From NCBI RefSeq assembly GCF_009797935.1, contig NZ_VOLC01000009.1:1-64000 (forward strand): a stretch of 64,000 nucleotides of DNA, read 5' to 3'. The stretch's first letter is position 1, and every line of letters starts with the position of its first letter. A program made the position numbers and the translations under genes. The notes beneath the pieces were generated by a model that was given only the letters and a program-made list of their open reading frames with translations, did no database searches and was not told where the DNA came from. This document shows, piece by piece, positions 26,071-34,023 of the stretch. The stretch comes from Lunatibacter salilacus. GTDB taxonomy: Bacteria; Bacteroidota; Bacteroidia; Cytophagales; Cyclobacteriaceae.

Positions 26071-26261
26071 TGGTCTAGGCGCATTTGTTCAAGATTACCC
26101 GTCCATTTTAACTTGCCCCTTAGGCTTTTAATCTTCTCTTGGTGTTTTAATGTGATGATTAATTTCAGCCCGGCTTCCACAGCGGCTTTTTTTGTTTTCA
26201 ACCCTGAAATCCTCATGGCCTCCTCAATCAATTTTTCATCAATTTCTATATTAGTTCTCAT
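26067..26261 (-). CDS. VapB-type antitoxin (module 2)
   Basis: A 64-residue antitoxin with the N-terminal ribbon-helix-helix DNA-binding motif MRTNIEIDEKLIEEAMRISG then LKTKKAAVEAGLKLII, as in the DUF2191/VapB group, and a basic C-terminal tail (GKLKWTGNLEQMR) for toxin binding. It precedes and overlaps vapC by 4 bp. Such complexes repress their own promoter. Confidence 0.93.
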   Translation of the reverse strand: MRTNIEIDEKLIEEAMRISGLKTKKAAVEAGLKLIITLKHQEKIKSLRGKLKWTGNLEQMRLDQ

Positions 26262-26361
26262 AATGTGTATCGTTTAGATAAAAGTACACATTAATCGGTT
26301 TACTGCCTCAACTTTTGGCGGAAAATAGCTATGTACAACCTGCTTTGAAATAAGAAACTCA

Positions 26362-26695
26362 TTACCTCACTTCAAAAGAAACCTTAGTATCCACTTTCAC
26401 GGGAACACCGTCAATCAATCCCTCCTCTTTGATAGAGGAGCAATACGTTCCTGCGGGAAGAGGTTCGTTTTCAGGATTTTCATCCCAATAATGAATCAGT
26501 GCCAGACCTTCAGACCTTGCAGGATAAGTATATGTTTGAGGCAACACAATAAGACAGACTATTGGATTTCTGAGAGCCTTTCCAACCGATTCCGTCTCTC
26601 CACAGGGGTAAAGCACAGTAAACTGTTCAAACTGATAAATCCAGCACCCAAGAGGCGTGGTTAAAGTGACATCCTCCCTAGAATGGTTGAACGAT
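26362..26695 (-). pseudogene. Small lipoprotein gene, copy 2, lacking its 5' part
   Basis: It matches the last two thirds of the gene at 21,584 at about 90 percent nucleotide identity, from NHSREDVTLTTPLGCWIYQF to VKVDTKVSFEVR. It keeps Trp where copy 1 has the stop. Similarity ends abruptly upstream near 26,690, and the signal peptide and first 55 or so residues are absent. A two-codon difference lies in the middle (CLIVLPQTY versus CVGLPQTY). Without a signal peptide it can hardly be a working lipoprotein. Confidence 0.75.
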
Positions 26696-26814
26696 ACAAC
26701 CTGGGGGAAAAAGTAATATTCTAGAAAAGAAGTACGCTCGTATTCTTTTCGCTTCGATTTTATAAAGTTGCGTCACAAGGTCGGTCTTCTTACCTCTCAG
26801 TGGAAGGGAGTGGG

Positions 26815-27030
26815 GCCGTTTCGAAGCGTAATCGTCTTCACGACTGCCCCCTAAATCCCCCTGAAGGGGGACTTCAAATCCCATCGACTGAGATGAATTT
26901 TCTTACTTGACGTAATCTAGCTCCCTCCCTTTCAGTTGAAAATCCTGTGATAGCGTAGCGGTTACAGGAGAGAGGGCTGGGGTGGCGCAATTACGGAGCG
27001 GGGGTTCGGCTCCGCTCACCCCTCCGAGTT
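26815..27030. repeat. GC-rich REP-like element, copy 3
   Basis: Shares gccccctaaatccccctgaa, gctccctccctttcagttga, gatagcgtagcggttacagg and gggctggggtgg with the element at 22,660-22,920. Here the small gaaccgctacgct insertion is absent from the left half, giving the simpler uninterrupted hairpin. Confidence 0.65.
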
Positions 27031-27059
27031 GTGGCGCTGATCTACTCAAACCCCATAAA

Positions 27060-27095
27060 AAAGAAAAAAGCTATGAAACAAAATCTCATAGCTTT
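27060..27095 (-). terminator. Intrinsic terminator of the tRNA-like RNA gene
   Basis: On the minus strand a perfect 10-bp stem (aaagctatga, complement at 27067-27076 and 27086-27095) with a 9-nt loop is followed by ttttttcttttt. It sits 32 bp past the end of the tRNA-like structure and points the same way. Confidence 0.85.
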
Positions 27096-27126
27096 AGTCA
27101 ATTAACAATAAACCCAAAATAACCTG

Positions 27127-27250
27127 CTGTAGGAGAAGGAGTCGAACCTCCACGGGGCAGTTAGGTAAAACACGAGCTCGATATTTACTTTGTTCTGATG
27201 TCCCCACCCCCGAGACCGGAGGGCATGTCTGCCAGTTTCATCATCCTACA
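27127..27250 (-). ncRNA. tRNA-like RNA with 55-nt variable arm and odd anticodon loop
   Basis: The 124 nt fold as a class II tRNA. The acceptor stem tgtagga/tcctaca is 7 perfect bp. Positions 8-9 are tg. The D stem atg/cat encloses aaactggcaga, with the GG pair as in tRNA-Leu. The anticodon stem is ccctc/ggggg, and the T arm is ggagg-ttcgact-ccttc. Two things are abnormal. The 7-nt anticodon loop is cggtctc, with G instead of the near-universal U at position 33 and U at 37, giving a nominal GUC. The variable region is 55 nt (class II norm 11-24) and can form gggg/cccc and gtaaa/tttac stems. CCA is not encoded. A consensus promoter and an intrinsic terminator frame it, so it is very probably expressed. 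It may be a non-decoding tRNA mimic, an atypical tRNA or a decayed tRNA. Confidence 0.75.
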
Positions 27251-27294
27251 GTATCTGATCAAACATTCAGACCATTTGTCGTTGTTTGATATGT

Positions 27295-27326
27295 CAAAGG
27301 TAATAGATGAACCTTTATGTTGCAAA
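27295..27326 (-). promoter_or_regulatory. Consensus promoter of the tRNA-like RNA
   Basis: Minus strand: TTTG (27323-27326), 20-bp spacer, TACCTTTG (27295-27302). Both boxes match the Bacteroidetes -33/-7 consensus exactly. The RNA would begin about 37 nt before the acceptor stem. Confidence 0.75.
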
Positions 27327-27414
27327 TAAAATAACAAAAATTTTAAAAAATTACATTAAATTTAATTTATCAATAGAATCGTTGATTAAATGATAATCGT
27401 AGTGTGTCTAATTA

Positions 27415-27505
27415 GAGCTGATCTCGCACTTTTCTACCAACAAAGTAGGTGATTGACAGGCATCATATAAAGTGACGTTTTCGCCATGCCTGTTTGACCA
27501 CAGTC
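27415..27505 (-). pseudogene. Possible small-lipoprotein scrap
   Basis: The minus strand reads LWSNRHGENVTLYDACQSP then TLLVEKCEISSN and a stop. The RHGENVTLYDAC part resembles NHSGEDVTLTTPLGC of the lipoproteins at 21,584 and 26,362. It has no start and is about 30 codons long. It is a decayed third member at best. Confidence 0.3.
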
Positions 27506-27598
27506 AGGCTTGACTTCCTCCGGCAGGATAGATTTCATGTTGCTCTTATTTGATGTTTTTCGAAGACTGCTTTGAGGCGTTTAAAAAAAAGCTCCATC

Positions 27599-27795
27599 GG
27601 AGCGACCGACATAGTAACCATGGGTTTCACCCCATGGATTGGGTACGGAATGAATGGTGAAAGTCCCGTAGGGACGACCGTTTTAAAGTTGGTGAATATA
27701 TCGGTCGTCCCTACGGGACTTTGGGGATCTGGGCCTCCTTCTTCCGTCGGTTGAAACCGACGGTTACTATATCGGTCGTGCCTACGGCACTGAAT
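27599..27795. repeat. REP-like palindrome cluster
   Basis: A perfect 20-bp inverted repeat (aagtcccgtagggacgaccg at 27661-27680, complement 27702-27721) lies inside a larger inverted pair. That pair is cgaccgacatagtaacc with a hairpin tail (27602-27636) against its mirror ggttactatatcggtcg preceded by ccgtcggttgaaaccgacgg (27744-27778). This nested symmetry is typical of intergenic palindromic repeats. Confidence 0.8.
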
Positions 27796-27973
27796 AAATC
27801 TGTTAAAGGTAACAGATTGTCCATTTCTAGGTCATCGAGTTCTGAATCTCTTTATTTGTAAATCCTGCGTGCAGATGTGCGTCTAAGTTCAGAGGAATCT
27901 AACCAACGTAATTGCTCCCATGAATTACTTCCCATTTCCCCAATTTGCGACAATAATAGGTTGAATAGATCCA

Positions 27974-30900
27974 CTAAATCCGCTCAAACATCAATTCAGG
28001 CAAAATAATCAGCCCCTCCCAACTTTGCTCCTCATCGGTCCAATAGACTAGATAGTTCACGGTTACGCTGGAGAGCTTATAGGGCTTCTCGACCATTTCC
28101 TCCAGTTCCCTTGCAAAGCTTTTCGAAAACTTCAGCACGGACTGTCCCCGTTCATTGAAGCATTCCCCTTCCTTCACAGTAAGCGTATCCCCACTTCGCA
28201 ACTGCATAATCCACGACTGCCTTCGCAAAAAGTAACCCAACCAAACATCTTTAAAAGTAAGTTGCCTCGCCAAAAGCTGGGGAGGAAAGGTAAACTTATT
28301 GTTATGCTGGTAAACCAAATTTTTGACCGAGAACCCGACCAAAAACTGACCGTTCAGATGAATGCTTAAATTTTGCTTGGCTCGGGTCATGGCCACATAG
28401 AGCATGCGGCGGAATTCAGGTGTTAAGTTCGGGGTCCTTTCCAGGATAATAAAGACATTATCGAACTCTTTGCCTTTGGCCTTATGGATAGTAGAAACAA
28501 ACACCGTCTCGGCCCTTTGCGGGAAAAAGTCCTCCAACTTTGACTCCCGGATAAAAGTATCCAAATCAGACCGATACCGGGTCTTGGGGTAGATCTGCTC
28601 AAAATCCGCAATCAGTTGCCGACAAATCTCCAACTTCGTGCTTCGCTCAAAATGTATTCCTAGCCGGTCCTTCGCTTGCTTCCAATTCTCCGCCGGAATG
28701 GTAAACACATCTTCAGGCAAATTCAATTGCCCCAAAAAGTACCGAACCTCATACAAATTAAATAAGCTAAACCCATCATTGGACTGTATCAGCTTGGCTG
28801 GTAACCCCCCTTTGATCAAAAGCCCAGCAATCTGCATTGCCTCTTCGTTGGTGCGGGTAAGTACGGCCACTGTACCGCTAAGACTACTACTTAACACATC
28901 CTCGACCACGGGGGAAATCAACGATTGCTCCATATAGGTAGTGATGGACAGCTTTCCGTTTGCCCGCTCCTTGGCTAGGATGGGTGCGGATTTAAGGCGG
29001 TTTGGTAGGGTGGACACCCACTGATTGGTAAAAGCCACCAAATTGGATCTACTCCGGTAGTTTTCCACCAGTTCATATTTGACAGCTTTTTGCTTGGTGA
29101 TAAATTGCTCCAAAAAAGCAGCACTGGAACCCCGAAACTCAAAAATATTCTGGTCGTCGTCACCCACGGCGATGACCCTTATTTCTTCGTTCTGCCCCAT
29201 CATCGCTTCTATCAGCGCAAATTCCTCCGCATTCATGTCTTGGGCCTCGTCAATTACCAAGACGGTGCGGGTTACTTCCCGGACTTCCACTTCCCCCACT
29301 TTGATTTTTTCGGTAGCCTGCCGCACGATATCCGTAGATCCTTCAAGATTTCCCACCCTACCCAGAATATCAAAGCAGTAGGAATGGAAGGTTTTGATAT
29401 CCACCCAAAGTGCTACATTGCCAATCAGGTCGATTAACCGCTTCTTGAATTCCGTCGCTGCCGCCCTGGAAAAGGTCAACATCAACAACTGCTCATGTTT
29501 TACATCTTCCATTAGCAAAAGGGAAGCAAGTTTGTGCACAAGTACCCGTGTTTTGCCACTGCCCGGTCCCGCAGCAACTACAATATGTTGAGCTTTGTTG
29601 TCTTTGATGATGGCTAGCTGCGCCGGCGATAGTTCCCCAAAAAGCTGCTTGAATTTTTTTGGCGTGATGTTTTGCCTGATTTCCTTCTGTCGGCTTGCAT
29701 TGAAATACTTTCGGAGAAAAGAGGGATAATTTAACTGGAAATAATCATCCACAAACTCTAAAGCTCCCTGATAATCCTGGATCATCCGCTTGGCATATTC
29801 CCCAACTATATGAATCTGCTGCACTTTGTTTTCGTAAAACTCACGGAGTTTCTCATAGTCCTCCGCTTTATACCGCCGCTTGTTGTCGGTTTCCAGCCGT
29901 TCGATCGTCAACCGGTTATAGACCACCAAAAATCCGCCCTCAATCTTTATGGCTTCGATTTTGGAAAGATAATACAAGGTGTCTTCAATATCAGCGATGC
30001 TGATATCCAAAATAAACAGAGCGGAATGGGTCTGATAAGCGTCTTTCAGTTCGTGAACGGAGAATTCTACTAATACCTCGCTTTTGGCTTCATTTTCTCC
30101 CTGTTGCCTGCTTTTTTGGTAAAGGTGCTCAATGATAAATTTGGACAGCACGTGCCGCTTTTCGAGTTTTTCTTTGAGCTGCTCCTTATCCACAGTCAAT
30201 TTGATCTTGAGGTGGTTTTTGGAAAGTCGGCTTGGTTGGCTTTTTGCCCAGTGTTTGATACTCCAATAGTTGATCAGCGTTTTGACCAATTGGGTAGATA
30301 CCTCCTCTCCTAATGAGAGGGCCGCATCTTCATTAAGTGCTTTGAGCGAGTAGACTTTCGGTTCTTCTTGGATTTGTGTGAGGAGGAATTTTTCCAGCTT
30401 ACTGTAAAGCTCAACCAAAGCCACAGACCGGTTGGCTGTTTCGCCCTGCTTGATAAATGCGGTAAGGTCTTTGGCATCGGCCAGGATATCCTCCTCACGC
30501 AGGAGATTGATGATATTGATCACTTCCTCTCTGACAATCCCCAAATGGTCTGAGATATAATCCACCCGTGATTCTGCCGCTTCATCACTCGCTGCCTTTT
30601 TACTTTTACTTGAAAAGAGTTTCTTAATAATCCGAGTTCCCGCTACCTTCTGTTTATCATCAAACCGTGGGGAAGTTTGGATTTTATCAATGGCCTCTTG
30701 TGCGTTTTTTGATAGGATGCTGTTGGCAAAAATCCGGGGCATGTTTTGGCCTCTTTTGAGGTAGCCGGCATCTTCCAAGGCAGCGATAGCTGTTGTCACA
30801 CGGGTTTCTATATCTACAATGCTGTCATCCCACCCCGCCTTCCGGGCAATTTCCAGAGCCGAATTGGAGGCGGTACTGCGAAAATGCGTTACCTCCTTGA

Positions 30901-32776
30901 TGGCCTTCCATACCTGCTGAATCTCTTTGATGCTCAGTTTGGTCTGGTTTAGCATGATAAAATGCTTACTCAGATCTTCCTCATCAAAAAGCACATAGCA
31001 GGACGCTTCGATGGCCTCATCCCTTCCCGCACGCCCAGCCTCCTGCACATAGTTTTCCAGGGAATCTGATATTTCATAGTGCACGACAAGGCCAACATCC
31101 TTTTTGTCCACTCCCATTCCAAAAGCGGAGGTGGCCACCATAATGGGAATTACTCCCGAGATAAAGGCATTTTGATTTTCAGCCTTTTCCTTCTTATCCA
31201 TTTTGCCGTGATACGGCAATGCCTGAAAACCGTCCGTATTCAAGCGCTGGGAAAGTTCGTAGGCTTTTCTGGTTCGGGAGACATATACAATAGTAGGGCA
31301 GGCTTTTGAGGAGATCAAATCCCGTAATGCCGCATATTTATCCTCCTCTTCCCGGCGTTCAAAAACTTTATAATTAAGATTGGTACGGGAGACGCCAGAA
31401 CGGAATATGCTGAAACGTATACCCAACTTTTCCTTGAAATAGTGTTGAATATCCTCGATTACCTTTTGCTTTGCCGTTGCCGTAAAACAGGAAACAGGGA
31501 TACCCTCACTCAATTGCTTTTTCTCCTGCAGCTCTTTTATGAAATCTCCTATATACAGGTAGTCGACCCGAAAGTCCTGACCCCATGAAGAAAAGCAATG
31601 GGCCTCATCGATAACGAATCGGCTGATCTTGCGGCCAAGAAATAGCCGTTCTATACTTTTGGATCGTAGGGATTCCGGGGAAATATAGAGCAAGGCCGCA
31701 GAGCCGTCTTCCACCCGCTCAAAGGATTTAGCCCGATCGATGGGATCAAGGAGTCCATTAATGGTGACGGCCGACGTAATTCCACTGGCCTCCAGGTTAT
31801 CCACTTGGTCTTTCATCAGGGATTGTAATGGAGAAATGACTACCGTCAATCCACGCTCACTTTCCCCGCTCATCAGGGCGGGCACCTGAAAGGTAATGGA
31901 CTTCCCTCCCCCGGTGGGGAATACCGCTAATACGGACTTTTGCATCACCGCAGCTTGTACCGCTGACTCCTGCAAGGGTTCATCTCCGAATTTCCGAAAG
32001 GCGTCAAAGCCAAAGAATTTTTTTAATCCCAGTTGAATATCAAGTGCCTTATCACAATAGGAACATCCGGTAAGACAAGGCCTATTTCGCAACAAGGAAA
32101 TTACACGGTCTACCTCCGGAAAAGTCCTCAGTACCCAAGGTGGAGTCACCGAACGGACATCCCCTCCCTGTATTAGCGCTAGGCAATAGGCCATTTCCCG
32201 GGGGCTTTCTTTGATAAGTTTGGTTAGGGGAGCTGAAGCGCAGATTTCATTTTTGAAAAGCTCGTAAATAAGTTCTTCCGCTGAATTACCGGTATGGGAA
32301 TACCCCATGTACGAAAAGAAACCTTTAAACTCTGCTTGATTTTTCAGCAGCAGGTAATAAATTTGCTTTACCCTGTCGGACATATGCTGAAAAGCCGTGC
32401 ATTCATCTTGAAAAAGATCTTTTGCTTTCTGGGCATCATTTAAAGGATTATTGACACTGTCCGTCAAGAGTTTATCGTCCTTAAGCAGGGCATGGTATGG
32501 GCGATTGGGAAAAAGGAGGGGTGAAAGGTATAAGGTATCTATTACTTTAAACCGCTCCAGACCACCCGCTTGGGCAAACGTTGATTTAAGATAAAGAAGG
32601 TCGTGATGAATAATATTGTGTCCGCAGAGAAAACGTCTTTTGCCTATAAATGAAATCAATCCGGCCGGATTATTGGCATGAAAAGTACTGCCGTCTTCCG
32701 CCACCGCACCGATATCCAGCACTCTTTTTTGCTGGGGATTGACTTCTGTATCTAAACAAATATATGGGTTCACCAA
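27974..32776 (-). CDS. Exonuclease-RecQ-UvrD fusion DNA helicase
   Basis: A 1,600-residue three-part DNA repair enzyme. Residues 1-130 form a DEDD-type 3'-5' exonuclease domain (LDTE at 8-11, HNIIHHD ending at D59). A Cys cluster follows (CLTGCSYC, 234-241). A RecQ-type superfamily 2 helicase spans about 265-600, with Walker A TGGGKS at 288-293, DEAH at 390-393 and QEAGRAGRD near 578-586. A middle region (620-1040) has winged-helix-like segments. The C-terminus is a UvrD/Rep-type superfamily 1 helicase, with AGPGSGKT at 1069-1076, DEAQD at 1176-1180 and YVAMTRAKQNL near the end. Both motors look intact. It probably unwinds branched or recombining DNA. It stands alone, divergent from mnmH. Confidence 0.9.
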   Translation of the reverse strand: MVNPYICLDTEVNPQQKRVLDIGAVAEDGSTFHANNPAGLISFIGKRRFLCGHNIIHHDLLYLKSTFAQAGGLERFKVIDTLYLSPLLFPNRPYHALLKDDKLLTDSVNNPLNDAQKAKDLFQDECTAFQHMSDRVKQIYYLLLKNQAEFKGFFSYMGYSHTGNSAEELIYELFKNEICASAPLTKLIKESPREMAYCLALIQGGDVRSVTPPWVLRTFPEVDRVISLLRNRPCLTGCSYCDKALDIQLGLKKFFGFDAFRKFGDEPLQESAVQAAVMQKSVLAVFPTGGGKSITFQVPALMSGESERGLTVVISPLQSLMKDQVDNLEASGITSAVTINGLLDPIDRAKSFERVEDGSAALLYISPESLRSKSIERLFLGRKISRFVIDEAHCFSSWGQDFRVDYLYIGDFIKELQEKKQLSEGIPVSCFTATAKQKVIEDIQHYFKEKLGIRFSIFRSGVSRTNLNYKVFERREEEDKYAALRDLISSKACPTIVYVSRTRKAYELSQRLNTDGFQALPYHGKMDKKEKAENQNAFISGVIPIMVATSAFGMGVDKKDVGLVVHYEISDSLENYVQEAGRAGRDEAIEASCYVLFDEEDLSKHFIMLNQTKLSIKEIQQVWKAIKEVTHFRSTASNSALEIARKAGWDDSIVDIETRVTTAIAALEDAGYLKRGQNMPRIFANSILSKNAQEAIDKIQTSPRFDDKQKVAGTRIIKKLFSSKSKKAASDEAAESRVDYISDHLGIVREEVINIINLLREEDILADAKDLTAFIKQGETANRSVALVELYSKLEKFLLTQIQEEPKVYSLKALNEDAALSLGEEVSTQLVKTLINYWSIKHWAKSQPSRLSKNHLKIKLTVDKEQLKEKLEKRHVLSKFIIEHLYQKSRQQGENEAKSEVLVEFSVHELKDAYQTHSALFILDISIADIEDTLYYLSKIEAIKIEGGFLVVYNRLTIERLETDNKRRYKAEDYEKLREFYENKVQQIHIVGEYAKRMIQDYQGALEFVDDYFQLNYPSFLRKYFNASRQKEIRQNITPKKFKQLFGELSPAQLAIIKDNKAQHIVVAAGPGSGKTRVLVHKLASLLLMEDVKHEQLLMLTFSRAAATEFKKRLIDLIGNVALWVDIKTFHSYCFDILGRVGNLEGSTDIVRQATEKIKVGEVEVREVTRTVLVIDEAQDMNAEEFALIEAMMGQNEEIRVIAVGDDDQNIFEFRGSSAAFLEQFITKQKAVKYELVENYRSRSNLVAFTNQWVSTLPNRLKSAPILAKERANGKLSITTYMEQSLISPVVEDVLSSSLSGTVAVLTRTNEEAMQIAGLLIKGGLPAKLIQSNDGFSLFNLYEVRYFLGQLNLPEDVFTIPAENWKQAKDRLGIHFERSTKLEICRQLIADFEQIYPKTRYRSDLDTFIRESKLEDFFPQRAETVFVSTIHKAKGKEFDNVFIILERTPNLTPEFRRMLYVAMTRAKQNLSIHLNGQFLVGFSVKNLVYQHNNKFTFPPQLLARQLTFKDVWLGYFLRRQSWIMQLRSGDTLTVKEGECFNERGQSVLKFSKSFARELEEMVEKPYKLSSVTVNYLVYWTDEEQSWEGLIILPELMFERI

Positions 32777-32993
32777 AGACCGTTAGTTGACTGAGGAAAA
32801 GCGTAGTTAAATTCTTTTGACCAAATTACAGAAAGTATGAGGCTTTCCTACCTCCTATGAATCTTTTTTTGCCTTTCGTTGTCAAACGAAGGCCTTTCAT
32901 TTTCCTGAAAGGATAAAGTTAATTCGGAGTTTTGGATTAAATGCGCTGGTGTCAGAACTTTCGCCTTTTTTCCGTTATCTTTAGGGTCCCTTT

Positions 32994-34022
32994 ATGGATG
33001 TAGCAACAATAGAAGATTTCCTGGCATTACGAACATCCTTCCCTGTTTTGGATACCCGATCTCCTGGAGAATTTGACTCCGGACATATGGCTAATGTCAT
33101 TAATTTGCCACTTTTTGACAATGAGGAACGTGCAAGGGTAGGAACGGCCTACAAACAGCAAAGCAAGCAAGAAGCCATCAAATTGGGCCTGGAAATAGTG
33201 GGTCCAAAAATGGTCGGTTTTATTGAAACAGCGGAAAAACTTGACTCCAAGCATCTTCTTATCCACTGCTGGAGAGGGGGTATGCGGTCAAAAAGTGTCG
33301 CTTGGCTAATGGAAACATATGGGTTCCAGGTGACTACACTTGCCGGAGGATATAAGGCCTATCGGAAGGCAGTATTGGATTACTTCAATCAGCCCTTGCG
33401 GCTTCAGGTATTGACTGGTGCCACGGGATCCCGGAAGACGGCTGTTCTACATGCGCTTAGGGAGATGGGTGAGCAAGTCATTGATCTGGAGGGACTGGCC
33501 AATCACAACGGATCCAGTTTTGGCAACCAACTCAGCACCGGACAACCTACAACGGAACAGTTTCAAAATGACCTATTTGAAAGCTTCCGAATATTAGATC
33601 CTGCGGAACGGATATGGATAGAAGATGAATCCTTTACAATAGGAAAAGTAAAACTGATCGAACAGCTCTACTGGCAAAAGCAACAATCACCCCATATCTT
33701 AATTCATTTGCCCATGGAGGCAAGGGTTAAAGCTTTGGTGGAAGACTATGGGAAAATTCCTCCCGAAAAATTGATTATAGCCACCAATCAGATCGCAGAA
33801 AGACTAGGTAGGAGTAAGGCCGTTGAGGCCACTGAATTTATTCAAGAAGGAAATCTACCTGATGCCGTTTATATCATCTTGGAATATTATGATAAAGCGT
33901 ACACGAAAGGAATCCGGAAAAAATCACCCATGATCCAACATGAGGTTGCTTTTGATACATCAGACCCCTATGAAATGGCAAACCAGCTCCTTCAAATCGT
34001 CAATCCCGCAAATAAAATATAA
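32994..34022 (+). CDS. mnmH: tRNA 2-selenouridine synthase
   Basis: A 342-residue enzyme (also SelU/YbbB) that swaps sulfur for selenium in 2-thiouridine at the wobble position of tRNA-Lys, -Glu and -Gln, through a geranylated intermediate. The N-terminal rhodanese domain carries the active Cys92 in [16 protein letters not shown]. The C-terminal P-loop domain starts [12 protein letters not shown] (141-152). It is followed after one base by selD, which supplies selenophosphate, so the two form a selenium-modification operon. Confidence 0.96.
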   Translation: MDVATIEDFLALRTSFPVLDTRSPGEFDSGHMANVINLPLFDNEERARVGTAYKQQSKQEAIKLGLEIVGPKMVGFIETAEKLDSKHLLIHCWRGGMRSKSVAWLMETYGFQVTTLAGGYKAYRKAVLDYFNQPLRLQVLTGATGSRKTAVLHALREMGEQVIDLEGLANHNGSSFGNQLSTGQPTTEQFQNDLFESFRILDPAERIWIEDESFTIGKVKLIEQLYWQKQQSPHILIHLPMEARVKALVEDYGKIPPEKLIIATNQIAERLGRSKAVEATEFIQEGNLPDAVYIILEYYDKAYTKGIRKKSPMIQHEVAFDTSDPYEMANQLLQIVNPANKI

Positions 34023-34023
34023 T

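Larger units (their letters stand above)
27327..27973. other. Gap with repeats and a lipoprotein scrap
   Basis: AT-rich to about 27,410, then a short minus-strand fragment of a small lipoprotein (27,415-27,505) and a REP-like palindrome cluster (27,599-27,795). Plain sequence follows to the end of the helicase gene. No intact gene is seen. Confidence 0.5.

Noticed and set aside
27127-27250. Reading the tRNA-like RNA as selenocysteine tRNA because selD is nearby
   Set aside because: The anticodon stem encloses cggtctc with no UCA, and the acceptor stem is 7 bp rather than the 8 bp of tRNA-Sec.
27127-27250. Reading the tRNA-like RNA as a tmRNA
   Set aside because: Far too short, and there is no tag-peptide frame between the tRNA halves.
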